A stretch of DNA of 64,000 bases from contig NZ_AP022619.1 of assembly GCF_010731655.1 (NCBI RefSeq), forward strand, positions 310,001 through 374,000, written 5' to 3'. The stretch is from Mycobacterium paraseoulense. Lineage in GTDB: Bacteria; Actinomycetota; Actinomycetes; Mycobacteriales; Mycobacteriaceae. Positions 11,601 through 23,995 of the stretch are shown here, in pieces (position 1 is the first letter of the stretch; every line of letters starts with the position of its first letter). Both the position numbers and the translations under genes were made by a program. The notes under the pieces were generated by a model, which saw only the letters and a list, made by a program, of their open reading frames with translations, did no database searches and was not told where the DNA came from.

Positions 11601-14600
11601 TGGTCCTACGGAGAGGTCGAGGAGTCGGCCAACCGGTTGGCGCACCTGCTGGTCAGCCGCGGCGCCGGGCCGGGGGAGCGGGTCGCGGTGCTGTTCCCGC
11701 GCACCGCCGAGGCCGTCGTGGCGATCCTGGCGGTGCTCAAGACCGGGGCGGCCTACCTCCCGGTCGACCCGACGGTGCCCGCGGCGCGCATGGAGTTCGT
11801 CCTCGGCGACGCCGCCCCGATTGCCGCGGTCACCACCGCGGACGTGCGGGCGCGGCTGGACGGGTCGAACGTGGACATCATCGACTTCGACGACCCCGCC
11901 GTCGCGAGCCAGCCCACCGACGGGCTGCCCGCGCCGTCGCCGGACGACATCGCCTACATCATCTATACGTCCGGAACCACCGGCACCCCCAAAGGTGTGG
12001 CGGTGCCGCACCGCAACGTCACCCAGCTGCTGGAGTCCCTGGACGCCCAGCTGGCGCTGGGGCAGGTGTGGACGCAGTGCCACTCGCTGGCCTTCGACTT
12101 CTCGGTCTGGGAGATCTTCGGGTCGCTGTTGTACGGCGGCCGGCTGGTGATCGTGCCCGACGCGGTGGTCCGCTCGCCGGAAGAGCTGCACGCCATGCTG
12201 GTCCGCGAACAGGTCAGCGTGCTGAGCCAGACGCCGTCGGCGTTCTACGCGTTGCAGACCGCGGATTCCCTGGCGCCGGAGCTGGGCCAGCAGCTGAAGC
12301 TGCAGACGGTGGTGTTCGGTGGCGAGGCCCTCGAGCCGCGAAAGCTGGGCAAGTGGATGCACCACCACCCCGGCCTGCCGCGACTGATCAATATGTATGG
12401 CATCACCGAAACCACGGTGCACGCCTCGTTCCGGGAGATCGTCGACGGCGACGTCGACAGCAATGCCAGCCCCATCGGCGGGCCGCTGGCGCACCTGGGC
12501 TTCTTCGTGCTGGACGGCTGGCTGCGGCCGGTGCCCGAGGGTGTCGTCGGCGAGTTGTATGTGGCCGGCCGCGGGCTCGCGTATGGATACGTGGGCCGGT
12601 CGGGGCTGTGTGCGACGCGGTTCGTGGCGTGCCCGTTCGGCGCGGCCGGCGCGCGGATGTATCGGACCGGGGACCTGGTGCGCTGGGGCGCCGACGGCCA
12701 GCTGCAGTACCTGGGGCGGGCCGACGAGCAGGTCAAGATCCGCGGATACCGCATCGAGCTCGGCGAGGTCCATGCGGCCCTGGTCGCGCTGGACGGGGTC
12801 AACGAGGCGGCGGTGATCGCCCGCGAGGACCGTCCGGGCGACAAGCGGCTGGTGGGCTACGTGACGGGCACCGCCGACCCGGCCGAGATCCGCAACCGGC
12901 TCGGCGAGCGGCTGCCGACCTACATGGTGCCCACCGCCGTGGTGGTGCTCGAGACGCTGCCGCTGACGGTCAACGGCAAACTCGACACCCGCGCGCTGCC
13001 CGCACCGGAATACTCCGACGCCGACCACTACCGCGCCCCGAGCACGGCCATCGAGGAGATCCTGGCCGGGATCTACGCCCAGGTGTTGGGGGTCGAGCGC
13101 GTCGGCGTCGACGACTCGTTCTTCGACCTCGGCGGGGACAGCATCCTGTCGATGCAGGTCGTCGCCCGGGCCCGGGCGGCCGGTGTGGTCTGCCGGCCGC
13201 GCGACGTCTTCGTCGAGCAGACGGTGGCCCGGCTGGCCCGGGTGGCCGGACTGGCCTCCGACGACGACGTGGTCGACGAGGGCATCGGCCCGGTCGTCGC
13301 GACCCCGATCATGCGCTGGCTGCACAGCGTCGACGGTCCGGTCGAGCAGTTCAACCAGACCATGGTGGTGCAGGCCCCGGCCGGGGTGAGCGAGGCCGAC
13401 GTGGTGTTGGTGCTGCAGGCTTTGCTGGATCGGCACGCCATGCTGCGCCTGCGCGTCGACGACGACGGCGCGGGGGACTGGTCGTTGCGGGTGCCCGAGG
13501 TCGGCGCGGTGGACGCCGCGGGGTGCGTGCACACCGTGGAGGCGCTGTCCGACGCGGCCCTGGCAACGGCACGCTCGCAGCTGAACCCGGCCAGCGGCGC
13601 CATGCTGCGGGCGGTGTGGGTCCCCTCCACCGGCCAGCTGGCGTTGGTCATTCACCACCTGGCCGTCGACGGGGTGTCGTGGCGAATCCTGTTGGAAGAC
13701 TTGAATATTGCCTGGGCCCAGCACCACAGCGGGCAGCCGGTGGCGTTGCCGGTGGGCGGCATGTCGTTCGCCCGGTGGTCGTCGCTGCTGGCGGAGCACG
13801 CGCGCCGGCCGGAGGTCGTCGAGACCGCCGAGGCGTGGCGCCAGATCGCGTCGACGCCGGCGCCACTGCCGGCGGTGGCGCCCGACATCGACACCTACGT
13901 CAGCGCGGGACAGCTGTCGGTGGCGCTGGACGCCGACACCACTCGGTTGTTGCTGGGCGAGGTGCCCGCGGCGTTCCACGCCGGGGTGCAGGACATCCTG
14001 TTGATCGCGTTCGGGTTGGCCTGGGCGCAGTTCGTGGGCACCGGCGCGCCGATCGGTATCGACGTCGAGGGCCACGGCCGCCACGAGGAGCTGGGGCCGA
14101 CCGTGGACCTGTCCCGCACGGTGGGGTGGTTCACCACCAAGTACCCGGTCGCGCTGAAGGTCGGCGGGCTGTCCTGGGGACAGGTCGTCGCCGGTGAGGC
14201 GGAGCTGGGGGCGCTGGTCAAGGACGCCAAGGAGCAGTTGCGCGCCCTGCCGGACGCGCTGAGCTACGGGCTGCTGCGCTACCTGAATCCGGACGTGGAC
14301 ATGGAGGCCTCGGACCCGGTGATCGGGTTCAACTACCTCGGCCGGCTGGGCGGCGCCGCCGAGCTCACCAGCGACTTCTGGCGGCTCGACCAGGACAGCC
14401 TGGCGTCGGCCGGCGCGGCGACGGCGGTGCCCATGCCGTTGCCGCACACCGTCGAGCTCAACGCCGGCACCCTGGACACCGCCGGCGGCCCGCTGTTGCA
14501 GGCCAACTGGACCTGGGCGCGCTCGGCGCTCGACGAGGTCCAGGTCGGCCGCCTGAGCGAGTTGTGGTTCGACGCCCTGAGCGGCATCTGCAGCCACGTC

Positions 14601-15944
14601 CGCAGCGGTGGCGGCGGGCTCACCCCGTCCGACCTCGCCCCCGCCCGGCTGACCCAGCGCGACATCGACGAGCTGTGCCAGCGCTACCCGGTCGCCGACG
14701 TGTTGCCGTTGACCCCGCTGCAGCAGGGCCTGCTGTTCCACACCGGCACCGCGCACGGCAGTGACGACCTCTACGCGGTGCAGCTCGACATCAGCGTCAG
14801 CGGCGCCCTCGACCCGCACCGGTTGAGCGACGCGGTGCATACCGCGATCAAGCGGCATCCCAACGTGGTGGCCCACTTCATCGAAGACTTCGGCGAGCCC
14901 GTGCAGGTGCTCTCCGCCGACCCCGCGCTGGCGTGGCGGTACGTCGAACTCGACGCCGAAGACCTCGAGCCCGAAGAGCAGATCCAGCAGCTGTGCGCCG
15001 CCGAGCGGGCCGCGGTGTGCGACCTGGCGGAGCGCCCGCCGTTCCGGGCCGCGCTGATCCGCACCGCCGACAACCGGCACCGCTTCGTGCTGACCAACCA
15101 CCACATTGTGCTCGATGGCTGGTCGAAGCCGATCCTGCTGCAGGAGATCTTCGCCGCCTACTACGGCGTGCCGCTCCCCGCCCCGGTGCCCTACCGCAAG
15201 TTCGTCGACTGGCTGGCTGTGCAGGACCGCGGCGCCGCCCAGGCCGCGTGGCGGCGGGTGCTGGCCGGCTTCGACACCCCCACGCTGGTCGGGCCGCCCG
15301 GCCGGATGAGCCTCGGGCCGCGGGCCGTCTCCTCGTTCCAGATGTCCGCGGAGACCACGCGGGCGCTCGGCGAGCTCGCCCGGTCGTGCCACACCACCGT
15401 CAGCACCGTGCTGCAGGGCGCCTGGGCGCAGCTGCTGATGTGGCTGACCGGCCAGCACGATGTGACCTTCGGCACAGCGGTGTCGGGACGGCCGACCGAT
15501 CTGGCCGGCGCGGACCAGATGGTGGGACTGCTGATCAACACGGTGCCGGTGCGGGCGACGATCGGCGCCGAAACCACCATCGCCGACCTGCTCAACCAGC
15601 TACAAAGCGCCTACAACGACACGCTGGAACACCAGCATTTGGCACTGAACGAAATCCATCGTGTAACGGGACACGACCAATTATTCGACACCATGTTCGT
15701 GTACGAGAACTATCCGATCGACACCGCCGCGTTGTCGGCCGTCGACGAGCTGGCGATTGATGGTTTTACCAACCGGGAATTCAACCACTACCCCCTCTCG
15801 GTGCAGGCCGTTCCGGGTCACGAACTAGGTCTTCGCGTCGAATTCGATACAGAAGTCTTCGACACGGGCAGAATCGAGAGGTTGGTCGAACGGTTCCGGC
15901 GCGTGCTGGAGGCCATGACCGCAGATCTGGAGGAGCAGGCATGA
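5700..15944 (+). CDS. mps1: Glycopeptidolipid NRPS 1 (Phe and Thr modules)
   Basis: A 3,414-residue nonribosomal peptide synthetase building the first part of the GPL lipopeptide core. Domain order by motifs: starter C about 1-440 (HHIAIDG near 137), A1 about 453-937, T near 975 (LGGDSI), E about 1033-1473, C2 about 1500-1910, A2 about 1940-2437, T near 2477 (LGGDSI), E about 2534-2980, terminal C3 about 2997-3414. Specificity residues read by eye (235...517 numbering of PheA) are DFWTVAAVCK for A1, close to Phe codes, and DFWSVGMVHK for A2, close to the Thr code DFWNIGMVHK. Two epimerases fit D-Phe and D-alloThr. The protein ends in a C domain with no A partner; that partner is the first domain of mps2. 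ATG 5700 has GGGGAG just upstream and matches the homologous start of the giant NRPS. Confidence 0.95.
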   Translation: MGDGAHPLPLTRGQLDIWLSQETGFVGTEWQLGLLIKIAGPVDRDALGRALTQTVAEAEAGRVSFFEVDGQVVQKPIDYPDVELAFHDLTSLPDPVQEARAMASSIQRTPMSLNGQLFQFVLFQTGVDEFYLFGCCHHIAIDGLGMALVARRVATIYSAMMAGKPIPDAYFGSAQDLVDLESGYEASSDYQEDKAYWSNNLPPETAWVDRPADRASGKDHYSPSASVQLDPSVTTRIKELSKRLGIRRFSVTTAACALLVRAWSGSGSEVALDFPVSRRVRQESKTIPGMFAGVVPLVLNTSPTATVADFCKHVDIKIRELLHHQRFPVHTLESDGLRQAANRVGINFLPMRLTLDLAGSPATATYTNHGPVGHFSLFFLGAGDQLFLSTAGPGQPFADFGVADLAARMQQVLEEMTADPERWLSSIDLLAADEPAQIDEWSNRAALTEPVPPPVSIPVAFAEHVRRSPDAPAVTCSAKSLTYAELDEASNRLAHLLADHGVGPGGCVAVMFPRCAEAIVAMLAVLKTGAAYVPIDPAHSAARMEFVLSDAAPSAVITTADLRSRLDGHDLLVVDVHDPAVDAQPSTPLPAPAAENIAYIIYTSGTTGTPKGVAIPHLNVTWLIESLDAGLPKGQVWTQCHSSAFDFSVWEIFGALLRGRRLLVVPESVASSPEDLHDLLVAEKVSVLTQTPSSVAMVPAEGLESTALVVAGEACPTDVVDRWAAPGRVMIDAYGPTETTVCASISKPLTPGSAVVPIGSPISGAAMFVLDKWLQPVPVGVVGELYLSGRGVGIGYVRRAGLTASRFVANPFGGPGARMYRTGDLVCWGEDGQLQYFGRSDEQVKIRGYRIELGEIQSVLKGLDGVDQAAVVAREDRPGDKRLVGYITGTADPAAIRAALADRLPPYMVPAAVVVLEALPLTGNGKLDKRALPAPEYATAEYRAPEDPVEEVLADIYAQVLGLDRVGVDASFFDLGGDSILSMQVVARARAAGILFRPRDVFVEQSVSRLARVAEVAVDGAGGAADDGVGPVVATPIMRWLHTIEGPIEQFNQTMVVQAPAGATEADVVAVLQALLDRHAALRLRADDDGAGGWSLQVPEVGAVDARGCVHAVETLSDEALAEARSRLNPAAGLMVSAAWAEPTGQLALIIHHLAVDGVSWRILLEDFNIAWAQHHSGQPISLMAPGTSFARWSSLLEEYAHRSDVVARADEWRQVAATPAALPAVQPDADTYVNAGQLSAALDVETTRLLLGEVPAAFHAGVGDILLIAFGLAFAEFLGTGAAPIAIDVEGHGRQEELAPRVDLSRTVGWFTTKYPVALNGGRLNWSQVVAGEAALGPVIKAAKEQLRALPDGLTYGLLRYLNADVDLDGPDPVIGFNYLGRLGAGADLSDDLWRVSPDSLAVAAVATAVPMPLTHTVELNAGTMDTEAGPHLQANWSWAPSALDEERVNRLSRLWFEALAGICAHVRAGGGGLTPSDIAPAHLSQQQLDALCRQDGVADVLPLTPVQQGLLFHTAFAQDTDDLYAVQLGITISGALDAARLREAVHTAVKRHPNLVARFTEDFGEPVQVIPADPQMAWRYVDLDGGDVDEQVERLCADERAAVCDLADQPSFRAALIRTAPDRHRFVLTIHHIVVDGWSLPVLLQEIFASYYGERLPAAPSYRSFVTWLTRQDRADAQEAWAQALAGFETPTLVGPPGQIGRRGVAAFHLPAETTKALGELARSCRTTISTVLQGAWTQLLTWMTGQHDVAFGTAVSGRPTELAGADAMVGLLINTVPVRARITATTTVADLLDQLQRLHNDTVDYEHLALPEIHRVTGHDQLFDTLFLYENYPIDAGALLGVRELAVTDFSSREYNHYPLSVVASPGHELSLRVEFDTEVFNAAAIDTLIERLQQVMVAMTADPSRRLSSIDLLDAAEQHRLDDWGNRAMLAEPAPKLLSIPELFAAQAARAPEAVAITDGDRSWSYGEVEESANRLAHLLVSRGAGPGERVAVLFPRTAEAVVAILAVLKTGAAYLPVDPTVPAARMEFVLGDAAPIAAVTTADVRARLDGSNVDIIDFDDPAVASQPTDGLPAPSPDDIAYIIYTSGTTGTPKGVAVPHRNVTQLLESLDAQLALGQVWTQCHSLAFDFSVWEIFGSLLYGGRLVIVPDAVVRSPEELHAMLVREQVSVLSQTPSAFYALQTADSLAPELGQQLKLQTVVFGGEALEPRKLGKWMHHHPGLPRLINMYGITETTVHASFREIVDGDVDSNASPIGGPLAHLGFFVLDGWLRPVPEGVVGELYVAGRGLAYGYVGRSGLCATRFVACPFGAAGARMYRTGDLVRWGADGQLQYLGRADEQVKIRGYRIELGEVHAALVALDGVNEAAVIAREDRPGDKRLVGYVTGTADPAEIRNRLGERLPTYMVPTAVVVLETLPLTVNGKLDTRALPAPEYSDADHYRAPSTAIEEILAGIYAQVLGVERVGVDDSFFDLGGDSILSMQVVARARAAGVVCRPRDVFVEQTVARLARVAGLASDDDVVDEGIGPVVATPIMRWLHSVDGPVEQFNQTMVVQAPAGVSEADVVLVLQALLDRHAMLRLRVDDDGAGDWSLRVPEVGAVDAAGCVHTVEALSDAALATARSQLNPASGAMLRAVWVPSTGQLALVIHHLAVDGVSWRILLEDLNIAWAQHHSGQPVALPVGGMSFARWSSLLAEHARRPEVVETAEAWRQIASTPAPLPAVAPDIDTYVSAGQLSVALDADTTRLLLGEVPAAFHAGVQDILLIAFGLAWAQFVGTGAPIGIDVEGHGRHEELGPTVDLSRTVGWFTTKYPVALKVGGLSWGQVVAGEAELGALVKDAKEQLRALPDALSYGLLRYLNPDVDMEASDPVIGFNYLGRLGGAAELTSDFWRLDQDSLASAGAATAVPMPLPHTVELNAGTLDTAGGPLLQANWTWARSALDEVQVGRLSELWFDALSGICSHVRSGGGGLTPSDLAPARLTQRDIDELCQRYPVADVLPLTPLQQGLLFHTGTAHGSDDLYAVQLDISVSGALDPHRLSDAVHTAIKRHPNVVAHFIEDFGEPVQVLSADPALAWRYVELDAEDLEPEEQIQQLCAAERAAVCDLAERPPFRAALIRTADNRHRFVLTNHHIVLDGWSKPILLQEIFAAYYGVPLPAPVPYRKFVDWLAVQDRGAAQAAWRRVLAGFDTPTLVGPPGRMSLGPRAVSSFQMSAETTRALGELARSCHTTVSTVLQGAWAQLLMWLTGQHDVTFGTAVSGRPTDLAGADQMVGLLINTVPVRATIGAETTIADLLNQLQSAYNDTLEHQHLALNEIHRVTGHDQLFDTMFVYENYPIDTAALSAVDELAIDGFTNREFNHYPLSVQAVPGHELGLRVEFDTEVFDTGRIERLVERFRRVLEAMTADLEEQA

Positions 15945-18900
15945 CCGTCGGCGCGGGGCGGCGATTGTTGTCGATCGACTTGCTGGATGGCGGCGAGCAC
16001 GATCGCCTCGACGAGTGGGGTAACCGGGCGGTACTGACCGCGCCGGTGATGGGGGCTGCGTCGATCCCGGCATTGTTCGCGAAGCAGGTCGCGCGTGTCC
16101 CCGAGGCGCCGGCGCTGACGTTCGAGGGCCGCTCGCTGACGTATCAGGAACTCGACGAGGCCGCGAACCGGCTCGCGCACCTGCTGGCCGATCACGGGGC
16201 GCGCCCGGGTGCGTGCGTGGCGCTGCTGCAGTCGCGGTCGGCCCAGGCGATCGTGTCGATCCTGGCGGTGCTCAAGACGGGGGCGGCCTACCTGCCGATC
16301 GACCCGGCGGTCCCGGCCGCACGGATGGAGTTCATGCTCGGCGACGCGGCGCCGGTCGCCGCGGTCACCACGGCCGAGCTGCGGTCGCGGCTGGACGGGT
16401 TCGACTTACTGGTCGTCGAGGTCGACGACCCGGCGGTGGCCGAACAGCCCACGTCGGGGCTGCCGGGCCCGGCCCCCGAGGACATCGCCTACATGATCTA
16501 CACCTCGGGCACGACCGGAACGCCCAAGGGCGTCGCGGTCACCCACCAGAACGTCACCCAGTTGCTCAAGAAGCTGCCCGCCGACCTGCCGGAGGCCGGT
16601 GTCTGGTCGCAATGGCATTCGCTGGTGTTCGACGTGTCGGTGTGGGAGATCTGGGGTCCGCTGTTGCACGGCGGGCGCCTGGTCGTGGTGCCCGAGTCGG
16701 TCGCCGGCTCCCCGGACGACTTGCACGCGCTGCTGGTCGCCGAGAAGGTCACCGTGTTGTGCCAGACCCCGTCGGCGGTGGGGATGCTGTCGCCGGACGG
16801 GCTGGACTCGACGGCGCTGATCGTGGCGGGCGAGGCCTGCCCGGCCGAGGTGGTGGACCGCTGGGCGCCGGGGCGCGTGATGATCAACGCCTACGGCCCG
16901 ACCGAGGGCACGGTGTACGCATCGATGAGCGCGCCGCTGAGCGCCGAATCGGGGGCGCCGACGATCGGCTCGCCCGTGCCGGGGGCGGCGCTGTTCGTGC
17001 TGGACAAGTGGCTGCGCCCGGCGCCCGAGGGCGTCGTCGGCGAGCTGTACATCGCCGGTCGCGGCGTGGCCTCCGGGTATGTGCGCCGGGCGGGTCTGAC
17101 GGCGTCGCGCTTCATCGCGTGCCCGTTCGGAGCGCCGGGGACGCGGATGTACCGGACCGGCGACCTGGTGCGCTGGGGCGTCGACGGCCAGCTGCAATAC
17201 CTGGGACGCGCCGACGAGCAGGTCAAGATTCGCGGCTACCGCATCGAGCTCGGCGAAATCCAGACGGCGCTCGCGGGGCTGGACGGGGTCGAGCAGGCGG
17301 CGGTGATCGCCCGCGAGGACCGCCCCGGCGACAAGCGGCTGGTCGGCTACATCACCGGCACCGCCGACCCGGCCGAGGTCCGCGCCCGGCTCGGTGAGCG
17401 GCTGCCCGGCTACATGGTGCCCGCCGCGGTCGTGGTGCTGGACGCGCTGCCGCTGACCGTCAACGGCAAGCTCGACAAGCGGGCCCTGCCCGCCCCCGAG
17501 TACCAGAAGACCAACGGCGAATACCGCGCCCCCACCACGGCCGTCGAGGAGACCCTGGCCGCCATCTACGCCCAGGTCCTCGGGCTGGAGCGGGTGGGCG
17601 TCGACGACTCGTTCTTCGACCTCGGCGGCGACAGCATCCTGTCCATGCAGGTGGTGGCCCGCGCCCGCGCCGCCGGCGTGGTGTGCCGCCCGCGCGACGT
17701 CTTCGTCGAGCAGACCGTGGCCCGGCTGGCCCGGGTCGCCGGCGTGGCCTCCGACGACGACGTGGTCGACGAGGGCACCGGCCCGGTGGTCGCCACCCCG
17801 ATCATGCGCTGGCTCCAGCAGGTCGACGGCCCCACCGACCAGTTCAACCAGACCATGGTCGTGCAGGCCCCCGCCGGCGTCACCCGCGACGACGTCCAGG
17901 TGGTGCTGCAGTCGCTGCTGGACCGGCACGCCACCCTGCGCATGCGCGTCGACGACGACGGCGCCGGCGGCTGGTCGCTGCACGTGCCCGAGGTGGGTGC
18001 GGTCGAGGCGGACTCGTGCATGCACACCGTGGACGCGCTGTCCGACGCGACGCTGGTGGCGGCGCGCTCGCAGCTGAACCCCGCGGCGGGGATCATGCTG
18101 CGCGCCGTGTGGGCCGAATCGACGGCCCAGTTGGCGCTGATGATCCACCACCTGGCCGTCGACGGCGTGTCGTGGCGAATCCTGTTGGAAGACTTGAACA
18201 TTGCCTGGGCCCAGCACCACAGCGGCCAGCCGGTGGCACTGCCCACGGGCGGGACGTCCTTCGCCCGGTGGTCGGCCATGCTGGAGGAGCACGCCCAGCG
18301 CCCCGAGGTCGTCGCCCAGGCCGAGGCCTGGCGGCAGGTCGCGGCGACCCCGGCGCTGTTGCCCGCGGTGCGCCCCGACGTCGACACCTACGAGACGGCC
18401 AAGCAGCTGTCGGTGTCGCTGGACGTCGATACCACCCGGATGCTGCTGGGCGAGGTCCCCGCGGCATTCCACGCCGGGGTGCAGGACATCCTGCTCATCG
18501 CGTTCGGGTTGGCCTGGGCGCGTTTCGTCGGCACCGGCGCCCCGATCGGCATCGACGTCGAGGGCCACGGCCGCCACGAGGAGCTGGGCCCGCACGTCGA
18601 CCTGTCCCGCACCGTGGGCTGGTTCACCACCAAGTACCCGGTCGCGCTGACCGTCGGCGAGCTGGACTGGACCCAGGTGATGGCCGGCGACCCCGCGCTC
18701 GGCTTGCTGGTCAAGAAGGCCAAGGAACAGCTGCGCGCGCTGCCCGACCCGTTGACCTACGGCTTGCTGCGGTACGTCAACACCGAGGTCGACCTGGACG
18801 GGTCGGACCCGGTGATCGGGTTCAACTACCTGGGCCGGCTGGGTGCGGCGGCGGATCTGCCCGGCGAGATGTGGCGCATCAGCCAGGACAGCCTGTCGTT

Positions 18901-21900
18901 CACCGGCGCCGCCAGCGCGGCGCTGCCCATGCCGTTGATGCACACCGTCGACCTCAACGCCGGAACCATGGACACCGAGGCCGGCCCGCACCTGCAGGCC
19001 AACTGGACGTGGGCGCCCTCGGCGCTGGACCACCAGCAGGTCAGCCGGCTGAGCCAGTTGTGGTTCGAGGCCCTCGCCGGGATCTGCGCGCACGTGCGCA
19101 GCGGCGGTGGCGGGCTGACCCCGTCGGACGTCGCCCCCGCCCGGCTGACCCAGCAGCAGCTCGACGACCTCTGCCAGCAGTACACCGTCGCCGACGTCTT
19201 GCCGTTGACCCCGCTGCAGCAGGGGCTGCTCTTCCATGCCAGCTTCGCGCACGACCCCGGCGACGACGTGTACGCGGTGCAGCTCGGGATCACCGTCACC
19301 GGTGACCTCGACGCGCACCGGTTGCGCGAGGCCGTCCACACCGTCGTCGACCGGCATCCCAACCTGGCGGCCCGGTTCTGCCCCCAGTTCGGCGAGCCCG
19401 TGCAGGTCATACCGGCCGACCCCGTGATGGCGTGGCGCTACGTCCAGCTCGGGGCCGAAGACCTGGACCCGGACGAGAAGATCGAACAGCTCTGCGCCGC
19501 CGAACGCGGGGCGGTCAGCGATCTGGCCAACCGGCCCGCCTTCCGGGCCGCGCTGATCCGCACCGCCGACAACCGGCACCGGTTCGTGCTGACCAACCAC
19601 CACATCGTGATGGACGGCTGGTCGCTGCCGATCATGCTGCGGGAGATCCTGACCAGCTATTACGGGGAGCGGTTGCCCGCGCCCGCGTCCTACCGCAGCT
19701 ACCTGACCTGGCTCGCGGCCCAGGACCGCACGGCCGCCCGGGCCGCGTGGGCCGAGGTGCTGGCCGGGTTCGACACCCCCACCTTGGTCGGTCCGCCGGC
19801 CCGGCTGGGCCTCGGGCGGCGCGGCGTCGAGTCGTACCGGCTGCCCGCGGAGACGACGCGGGCGCTGGGCGAGCTGGCCCGCTCGTGCCACACGACCATC
19901 AACACCGTCCTGCAGGCGGCCTGGGCGCAGCTGCTGATGCGGCTGACCGGCCAGCACGACGTGGCCTTCGGCACCGCGGTCTCCGGCCGGCCGGCCGATC
20001 TGGCCGGCGCCGAGTCGATGGTGGGCTTGTTGATCAACACGGTGCCGGTGCGCGCGCACGTCAGCGCGGGCACCACGGTGTCCGAGCTGCTGCAACAGCT
20101 GCAGCGCGCCCACAACGACACGATCGAGCACGAGCACCTGGCGCTGAACGAGATACACCGCGTTACCGGCCACGACCAGCTGTTCGACACGCTGTTCCTG
20201 TACGAGAACTACCCGATCGACACCAGCGTGCCGCTGGGCTTCCACGAGCTCGCGATCACCGACGTCACCAACCGCGAATACAACCACTACCCGCTCTCGG
20301 TGATGGCGCTTCCGGGCCGTGAACTCGGCCTGCGCGTCGAGTTCGACACCAGCGTGTTCGACACCGCCGGGATCGAGTCGCTGATCGAGCGATTCCAGCG
20401 GGTGTTGGGGGCCATGACCGCCGACACCAGCCAGCGGCTCTCGGCCATGGATGTGCTGGATGGCGACGAGCGTGCCCGCCTCGACGAGTGGGGCAACCGA
20501 GCGGTGCTGACCGCGCCGGTGCGGGCGGCGAAGTCGATCCCGGCGTTGTTCGCCAGGCAGGTGGCCCGCGTTCCCGAGGCGGTGGCGCTGACGTTCGAGG
20601 GCCGCTCGATGACCTACCGCGAGCTCGATGAGGCGGCCAACCGGTTGGCCCACCTGCTCGCCGAGCACGGCGCGGGCCCGGGCCACAGCGTCGCCCTGCT
20701 GTTCTCCCGGTCGGCCGAGGCGATTGTGTCGATCCTGGCCGTGCTCAAGACCGGGGCGGCGTACCTGCCGATCGACCCTGCTGTCCCGGCGGCGCGGATC
20801 GAGTTCGTGCTCGCCGACGCTGCGCCGGTCGCCGCCCTCACGACCGCCGACTTGCGGTCGCGGCTGGAGGGTTCCGACCTGCTGGTCATCGACGTCGACG
20901 ACCCGTCGATCGGCGACCAGCCCGCCACGCCGTTGCCGGCACCGTCGCCGCAGGACATCGCGTACCTGATCTACACGTCCGGCACCACAGGTGTCCCGAA
21001 GGGTGTTGCGGTCACGCACCACAACGCCACCCAACTGCTGGAGAGACTGCACGCCGACCTGCCGGACCCGGGCGTCTGGGCGCAGTGGCACTCCCTGGTC
21101 TTCGACGTCTCGGTCCACGAGATCTTCGGCGCGCTGCTGCACGGCGGGCGGCTGGTCGTGGTGCCCGAGGCCGTCGCCGGCTCCCCGAAGGACCTGCACG
21201 CCTTGCTGGTCGAGGAGAACGTGACGGTGCTCAGCCAGACCCCGTCGGCGGTGGGAATGCTCTCGCCGGAGGGGCTGGAATCGACCGCGCTGGTGGTCGC
21301 CGGCGAGGCCTGCCCACCCGAGGTGGTGGACCGGTGGGCGCCGGGCCGCGTCATGATCAACGCCTACGGCCCGACCGAGGGCACGGTGTACGCGGCGATG
21401 AGCGCGCCGCTGACCGCGGAGACGGGAGCCCCGATCGGCGCCCCGGTGCCGGGGGCGGCGCTGTTCGTGCTGGACAAGTGGCTGCGCCCGGCCCCGCAGG
21501 GCGTCGTCGGCGAGCTGTACATCGCCGGCCGCGGTGTGGCCGCCGGCTATGCGCGCCGCGCGGGCCTGACGGCCTCGCGGTTTGTGGCCTGCCCGTTCGG
21601 TGCGCCCGGACAACGGATGTATCGCACCGGCGACCTGGTGCGCTGGGGCGTCGACGGCCAACTGCAGTACCTGGGCCGGGTCGACGAGCAGGTCAAGATC
21701 CGCGGCTACCGCATCGAGCTCGGCGAAATCCAGGCCGCGCTGGCCGGTTTGGACGGGGTGGAGCAGGCCGCGGTGATCGCCCGCGAGGACCGGCCCGGCG
21801 ACAAGCGGCTGGTGGGCTACATCACCGGCACCGCCGACCCGGCCGAGATCCGGACCCGGTTGGGCGACCGGCTGCCGGGCTACATGGTGCCCGTTGCGAT

Positions 21901-23587
21901 CGTGGTGCTGGACGCGCTGCCGCTGACGGTCAACGGCAAGCTCGACAAGCGGGCCCTGCCCGCACCCGAGTACCAGAAGACCGCCGGTGAATACCGGGCC
22001 CCGGCCACCCCGCTGGAAGAGACCCTGGCCGAAATCTTCGCCGAAGTCCTTGGGCTGCAGCGGGTTTCGGTCGAGGACTCCTTCTTCGACCTCGGCGGCG
22101 ATTCGCTCTCCGCGATGCGGGTGATCGCCGAGATCAACACGGCCCTCGACGCCAACCTCTCGGTGCGCACCCTGTTCGAAGCGCAGTCGGTGCGACGCCT
22201 CGGCCAACGGGCGGAGCGCGACGCCAGCGGTGCGGACGAAGACGAGGGTGGCGCGGCCAGCTTCGCCTCGGTGCACGGCCGCGACGCGACCCAGGTGTAC
22301 GCCAGTGATCTGACGTTGGACAAGTTCATCGATGCCGCGACGCTGAGCGCCGCGCCGTCGTTGCCGGGCCCGGGTCCGGAGGTTCGGACGGTCCTGTTGA
22401 CCGGGGCGACGGGCTTTTTGGGGCGTTATCTTCTGCTGCAGTGGCTCGAGCAGCTGGAGCTGGTCGACGGCAAGTTGATCTGTCTGGTGCGGGCCGGCTC
22501 TGACGAGGAGGCGCGCCAGCGGCTGGAGAAGACCTTCGACAGCGGTGACCCGAAGTTGTTGCGGTACTTCCAGGAGCTGGCCGCCGACCACCTCGAGGTC
22601 GTGGCCGGCGACAAGGGCGCGGCGAACCTCGGCCTGGACGAGCCGACGTGGCAGCGGTTGGCCGACACCGTGGATCTGATCGTCGACTCGGCGGCTCTGG
22701 TCAACGGCGTGCTGCCCTACAGCGAGCTGTTCGGTCCGAACGTCGCCGGCACCGCCGAACTGATCCGGGTGGCGCTGACGACCAAGCTGAAGCCGTACGC
22801 CTACGTGTCGACCTCCGATGTGGGCCGCCAGATCGACCCCGCGGCGTTCACCGAGGACGCCGACATCCGGGTCATCAGCCCCATTCGCAAGATCGACGGC
22901 AGCTACGCCAACGGCTACGGCAACAGTAAGTGGGCCGGCGAGGTGCTGCTGCGGGAAGCCCATGACCTGTGCGGGCTGCCGGTCTCGGTGTTCCGATCCG
23001 ACATGATCCTGTCCGACACCAGCTACGCCGGCCAGTTCAACCTGTCGGACATGTTCACCCGGATGGTGCTGAGCCTGGTGGCCACCGGCATCGCGCCGCG
23101 CTCGTTCTATCAGCTCGACGCCCAGGGCAACCGGCAACGTGCGCACTTCGACGCGCTGCCGGTGGAGTTCGTGGCCGAGGCGATCACCACGCTGGGCACC
23201 CAGGTGGTGGAGGGGTTCGAGACGTATCACGTGATGAACCCCCACGACGACGGCGTCGGCATCGACGAGTACGTCGACTGGCTGATCGAGGCCGGCTACC
23301 CGATCGAGCGGGTCGACGACTTCGGCGAGTGGCTGCAACGCTTCGAGGCCGCACTGCGCGAGTTGCCGGAACACCAGCGCAAGCACTCGGTACTGCAGAT
23401 GTTGCAGGTCCCGGGCTACAACCAGCTGCAAGCGCCGGAGCCGGCCAGCGGGTCATTCGCCCCGGCCGACCGGTTCCGCGCGGCGGTGCAGGAAGCCAAG
23501 ATCGGCGCCGACAACGACATCCCGCACATCTCGCCGCCGGTGATCGTCAAGTACGTCACCGACCTGCAGCTGCTGGGCCTGCTCTAA
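15941..23587 (+). CDS. mps2: Glycopeptidolipid NRPS 2 (Ala and alaninol modules, terminal reductase)
   Basis: A 2,548-residue synthetase completing the GPL tetrapeptide. Order: A about 40-523, T near 560 (LGGDSI), E about 620-1066, C about 1083-1496 (HHIVMDG), A about 1530-2016, T near 2050 (LGGDSL), R about 2117-2546. The adenylation codes read as DVWCIAAVYK and DVHSVAAVYK. They resemble each other, fitting alanine twice, but alanine is assigned mainly from the known GPL structure (D-Ala, L-alaninol). The terminal domain is an NAD(P)H thioester reductase with the Rossmann motif GATGFLG near residue 2153 and a YGNSK (YxxxK) catalytic motif. It should release the chain reductively as the amino alcohol. 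The ATG overlaps the mps1 stop (ATGA), so the two are translationally coupled, and a long hairpin follows the stop. Confidence 0.95.
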   Translation: MTVGAGRRLLSIDLLDGGEHDRLDEWGNRAVLTAPVMGAASIPALFAKQVARVPEAPALTFEGRSLTYQELDEAANRLAHLLADHGARPGACVALLQSRSAQAIVSILAVLKTGAAYLPIDPAVPAARMEFMLGDAAPVAAVTTAELRSRLDGFDLLVVEVDDPAVAEQPTSGLPGPAPEDIAYMIYTSGTTGTPKGVAVTHQNVTQLLKKLPADLPEAGVWSQWHSLVFDVSVWEIWGPLLHGGRLVVVPESVAGSPDDLHALLVAEKVTVLCQTPSAVGMLSPDGLDSTALIVAGEACPAEVVDRWAPGRVMINAYGPTEGTVYASMSAPLSAESGAPTIGSPVPGAALFVLDKWLRPAPEGVVGELYIAGRGVASGYVRRAGLTASRFIACPFGAPGTRMYRTGDLVRWGVDGQLQYLGRADEQVKIRGYRIELGEIQTALAGLDGVEQAAVIAREDRPGDKRLVGYITGTADPAEVRARLGERLPGYMVPAAVVVLDALPLTVNGKLDKRALPAPEYQKTNGEYRAPTTAVEETLAAIYAQVLGLERVGVDDSFFDLGGDSILSMQVVARARAAGVVCRPRDVFVEQTVARLARVAGVASDDDVVDEGTGPVVATPIMRWLQQVDGPTDQFNQTMVVQAPAGVTRDDVQVVLQSLLDRHATLRMRVDDDGAGGWSLHVPEVGAVEADSCMHTVDALSDATLVAARSQLNPAAGIMLRAVWAESTAQLALMIHHLAVDGVSWRILLEDLNIAWAQHHSGQPVALPTGGTSFARWSAMLEEHAQRPEVVAQAEAWRQVAATPALLPAVRPDVDTYETAKQLSVSLDVDTTRMLLGEVPAAFHAGVQDILLIAFGLAWARFVGTGAPIGIDVEGHGRHEELGPHVDLSRTVGWFTTKYPVALTVGELDWTQVMAGDPALGLLVKKAKEQLRALPDPLTYGLLRYVNTEVDLDGSDPVIGFNYLGRLGAAADLPGEMWRISQDSLSFTGAASAALPMPLMHTVDLNAGTMDTEAGPHLQANWTWAPSALDHQQVSRLSQLWFEALAGICAHVRSGGGGLTPSDVAPARLTQQQLDDLCQQYTVADVLPLTPLQQGLLFHASFAHDPGDDVYAVQLGITVTGDLDAHRLREAVHTVVDRHPNLAARFCPQFGEPVQVIPADPVMAWRYVQLGAEDLDPDEKIEQLCAAERGAVSDLANRPAFRAALIRTADNRHRFVLTNHHIVMDGWSLPIMLREILTSYYGERLPAPASYRSYLTWLAAQDRTAARAAWAEVLAGFDTPTLVGPPARLGLGRRGVESYRLPAETTRALGELARSCHTTINTVLQAAWAQLLMRLTGQHDVAFGTAVSGRPADLAGAESMVGLLINTVPVRAHVSAGTTVSELLQQLQRAHNDTIEHEHLALNEIHRVTGHDQLFDTLFLYENYPIDTSVPLGFHELAITDVTNREYNHYPLSVMALPGRELGLRVEFDTSVFDTAGIESLIERFQRVLGAMTADTSQRLSAMDVLDGDERARLDEWGNRAVLTAPVRAAKSIPALFARQVARVPEAVALTFEGRSMTYRELDEAANRLAHLLAEHGAGPGHSVALLFSRSAEAIVSILAVLKTGAAYLPIDPAVPAARIEFVLADAAPVAALTTADLRSRLEGSDLLVIDVDDPSIGDQPATPLPAPSPQDIAYLIYTSGTTGVPKGVAVTHHNATQLLERLHADLPDPGVWAQWHSLVFDVSVHEIFGALLHGGRLVVVPEAVAGSPKDLHALLVEENVTVLSQTPSAVGMLSPEGLESTALVVAGEACPPEVVDRWAPGRVMINAYGPTEGTVYAAMSAPLTAETGAPIGAPVPGAALFVLDKWLRPAPQGVVGELYIAGRGVAAGYARRAGLTASRFVACPFGAPGQRMYRTGDLVRWGVDGQLQYLGRVDEQVKIRGYRIELGEIQAALAGLDGVEQAAVIAREDRPGDKRLVGYITGTADPAEIRTRLGDRLPGYMVPVAIVVLDALPLTVNGKLDKRALPAPEYQKTAGEYRAPATPLEETLAEIFAEVLGLQRVSVEDSFFDLGGDSLSAMRVIAEINTALDANLSVRTLFEAQSVRRLGQRAERDASGADEDEGGAASFASVHGRDATQVYASDLTLDKFIDAATLSAAPSLPGPGPEVRTVLLTGATGFLGRYLLLQWLEQLELVDGKLICLVRAGSDEEARQRLEKTFDSGDPKLLRYFQELAADHLEVVAGDKGAANLGLDEPTWQRLADTVDLIVDSAALVNGVLPYSELFGPNVAGTAELIRVALTTKLKPYAYVSTSDVGRQIDPAAFTEDADIRVISPIRKIDGSYANGYGNSKWAGEVLLREAHDLCGLPVSVFRSDMILSDTSYAGQFNLSDMFTRMVLSLVATGIAPRSFYQLDAQGNRQRAHFDALPVEFVAEAITTLGTQVVEGFETYHVMNPHDDGVGIDEYVDWLIEAGYPIERVDDFGEWLQRFEAALRELPEHQRKHSVLQMLQVPGYNQLQAPEPASGSFAPADRFRAAVQEAKIGADNDIPHISPPVIVKYVTDLQLLGLL
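22259..23587 (+). repeat. Reductase-domain repeat, copy 1 (in mps2)
   Basis: This is a direct repeat with 47336-48673. From the linker encoding [11 protein letters not shown] through the stop codon, the two reductase domains are nearly identical at DNA level over long stretches. A more divergent patch (about 22770-22840 here against 47845-47915) encodes [16 protein letters not shown] against [16 protein letters not shown]. The 3' part before the stop also differs. Such near-identity between domains 25 kb apart suggests recent duplication or gene conversion. Confidence 0.9.
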
Positions 23588-23593
23588 CGCGCA

Positions 23594-23634
23594 CGCGATT
23601 TGGGACGGTCCCGCGGGGACCGTCCCGAGTCGCG
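23594..23634 (+). terminator. Long perfect hairpin after mps2, probable terminator
   Basis: Seven bases after the mps2 stop is GGGACGGTCCC-GCG-GGGACCGTCCC, an 11-bp perfect stem with a 3-nt loop. It extends outward as CGCGA/TCGCG through two G-U pairs to a 19-bp RNA stem. There is no U-tract, as is common for mycobacterial terminators. It would separate the mbtH-mps1-mps2 transcript from the giant NRPS. Confidence 0.7.
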
Positions 23635-23800
23635 TAGTCGGTTTCCGAGGTCGAAACATTCCTTCCGTATCTTTTGCGATCTCTTACAGGAGTCACTGAC
23701 AGGTTGCTGGGACTTTTTCGAAACCTCTAGCGCAACCCTCCCGCCGTCGACTAACCTTTCGGACTGTTGCACTTATGTTGACTAAGTTGACGGAGATACT

Positions 23801-23974
23801 GTGCTCGTCGGCCCATTCGACGACGACATCGGCAGCTCTGCCTCATTAGCGGCGACGAGTGGCAACAGCGGCGAGGATCCGCCACGGACCGCGCCGGATA
23901 TGTATTAGCGGAACCGGACAGGCATTGCGGAGGAGTTCGGTCGAGCGGCCGTCAACCGGGGGTTTCAAGGGTGA
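23801..23974 (+). pseudogene. Decayed mbtH copy upstream of the giant NRPS
   Basis: The sequence GGAGATACTGTG plus CCATTCGACGACGACATC at the 5' end matches the intact mbtH start (GGAGAACTGTG, CCATTCGACGACGACAAC). The encoded PFDDDIGS corresponds to PFDDDNGS of MbtH. The frame then diverges and meets TAG near 23908. At the 3' end another frame reads NRGFQG-stop, matching GRGFDQ-stop of MbtH. The relic is 174 bp against 231 bp for the intact gene, so an internal deletion has occurred, and none of the SLWP or YIEQNW motifs survive. It sits 21 bp before the NRPS start, the position the functional mbtH holds relative to mps1. It is therefore a dead remnant of a duplicated mbtH-NRPS cassette. Confidence 0.82.
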
Positions 23975-23995
23975 GCCCTATGGTTGGGAAGTTGG

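Noticed and set aside
10671..15458. 1,595-codon open frame on the minus strand inside mps1
   Set aside because: It is antisense to intact NRPS domains, with His/Gln/Arg/Gly-rich low-complexity translation and no motifs. Such frames are a by-product of G/C-ending codons on the coding strand.
15935..15950. Possible frameshift joining mps1 and mps2 into one gene
   Set aside because: The ATGA overlap falls at a clean C/A domain boundary and the two-gene split is known for GPL synthetases, so a sequencing error is unnecessary.
16406..23431. 2,341-codon open frame on the minus strand inside mps2
   Set aside because: Same cause as above; the plus strand encodes a complete, motif-bearing NRPS.
23588..23995. 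A functional second mbtH
   Set aside because: The frame is broken, a stop occurs after about 35 codons, and the SLWP and WPDIRP motifs are missing; it is a relic.
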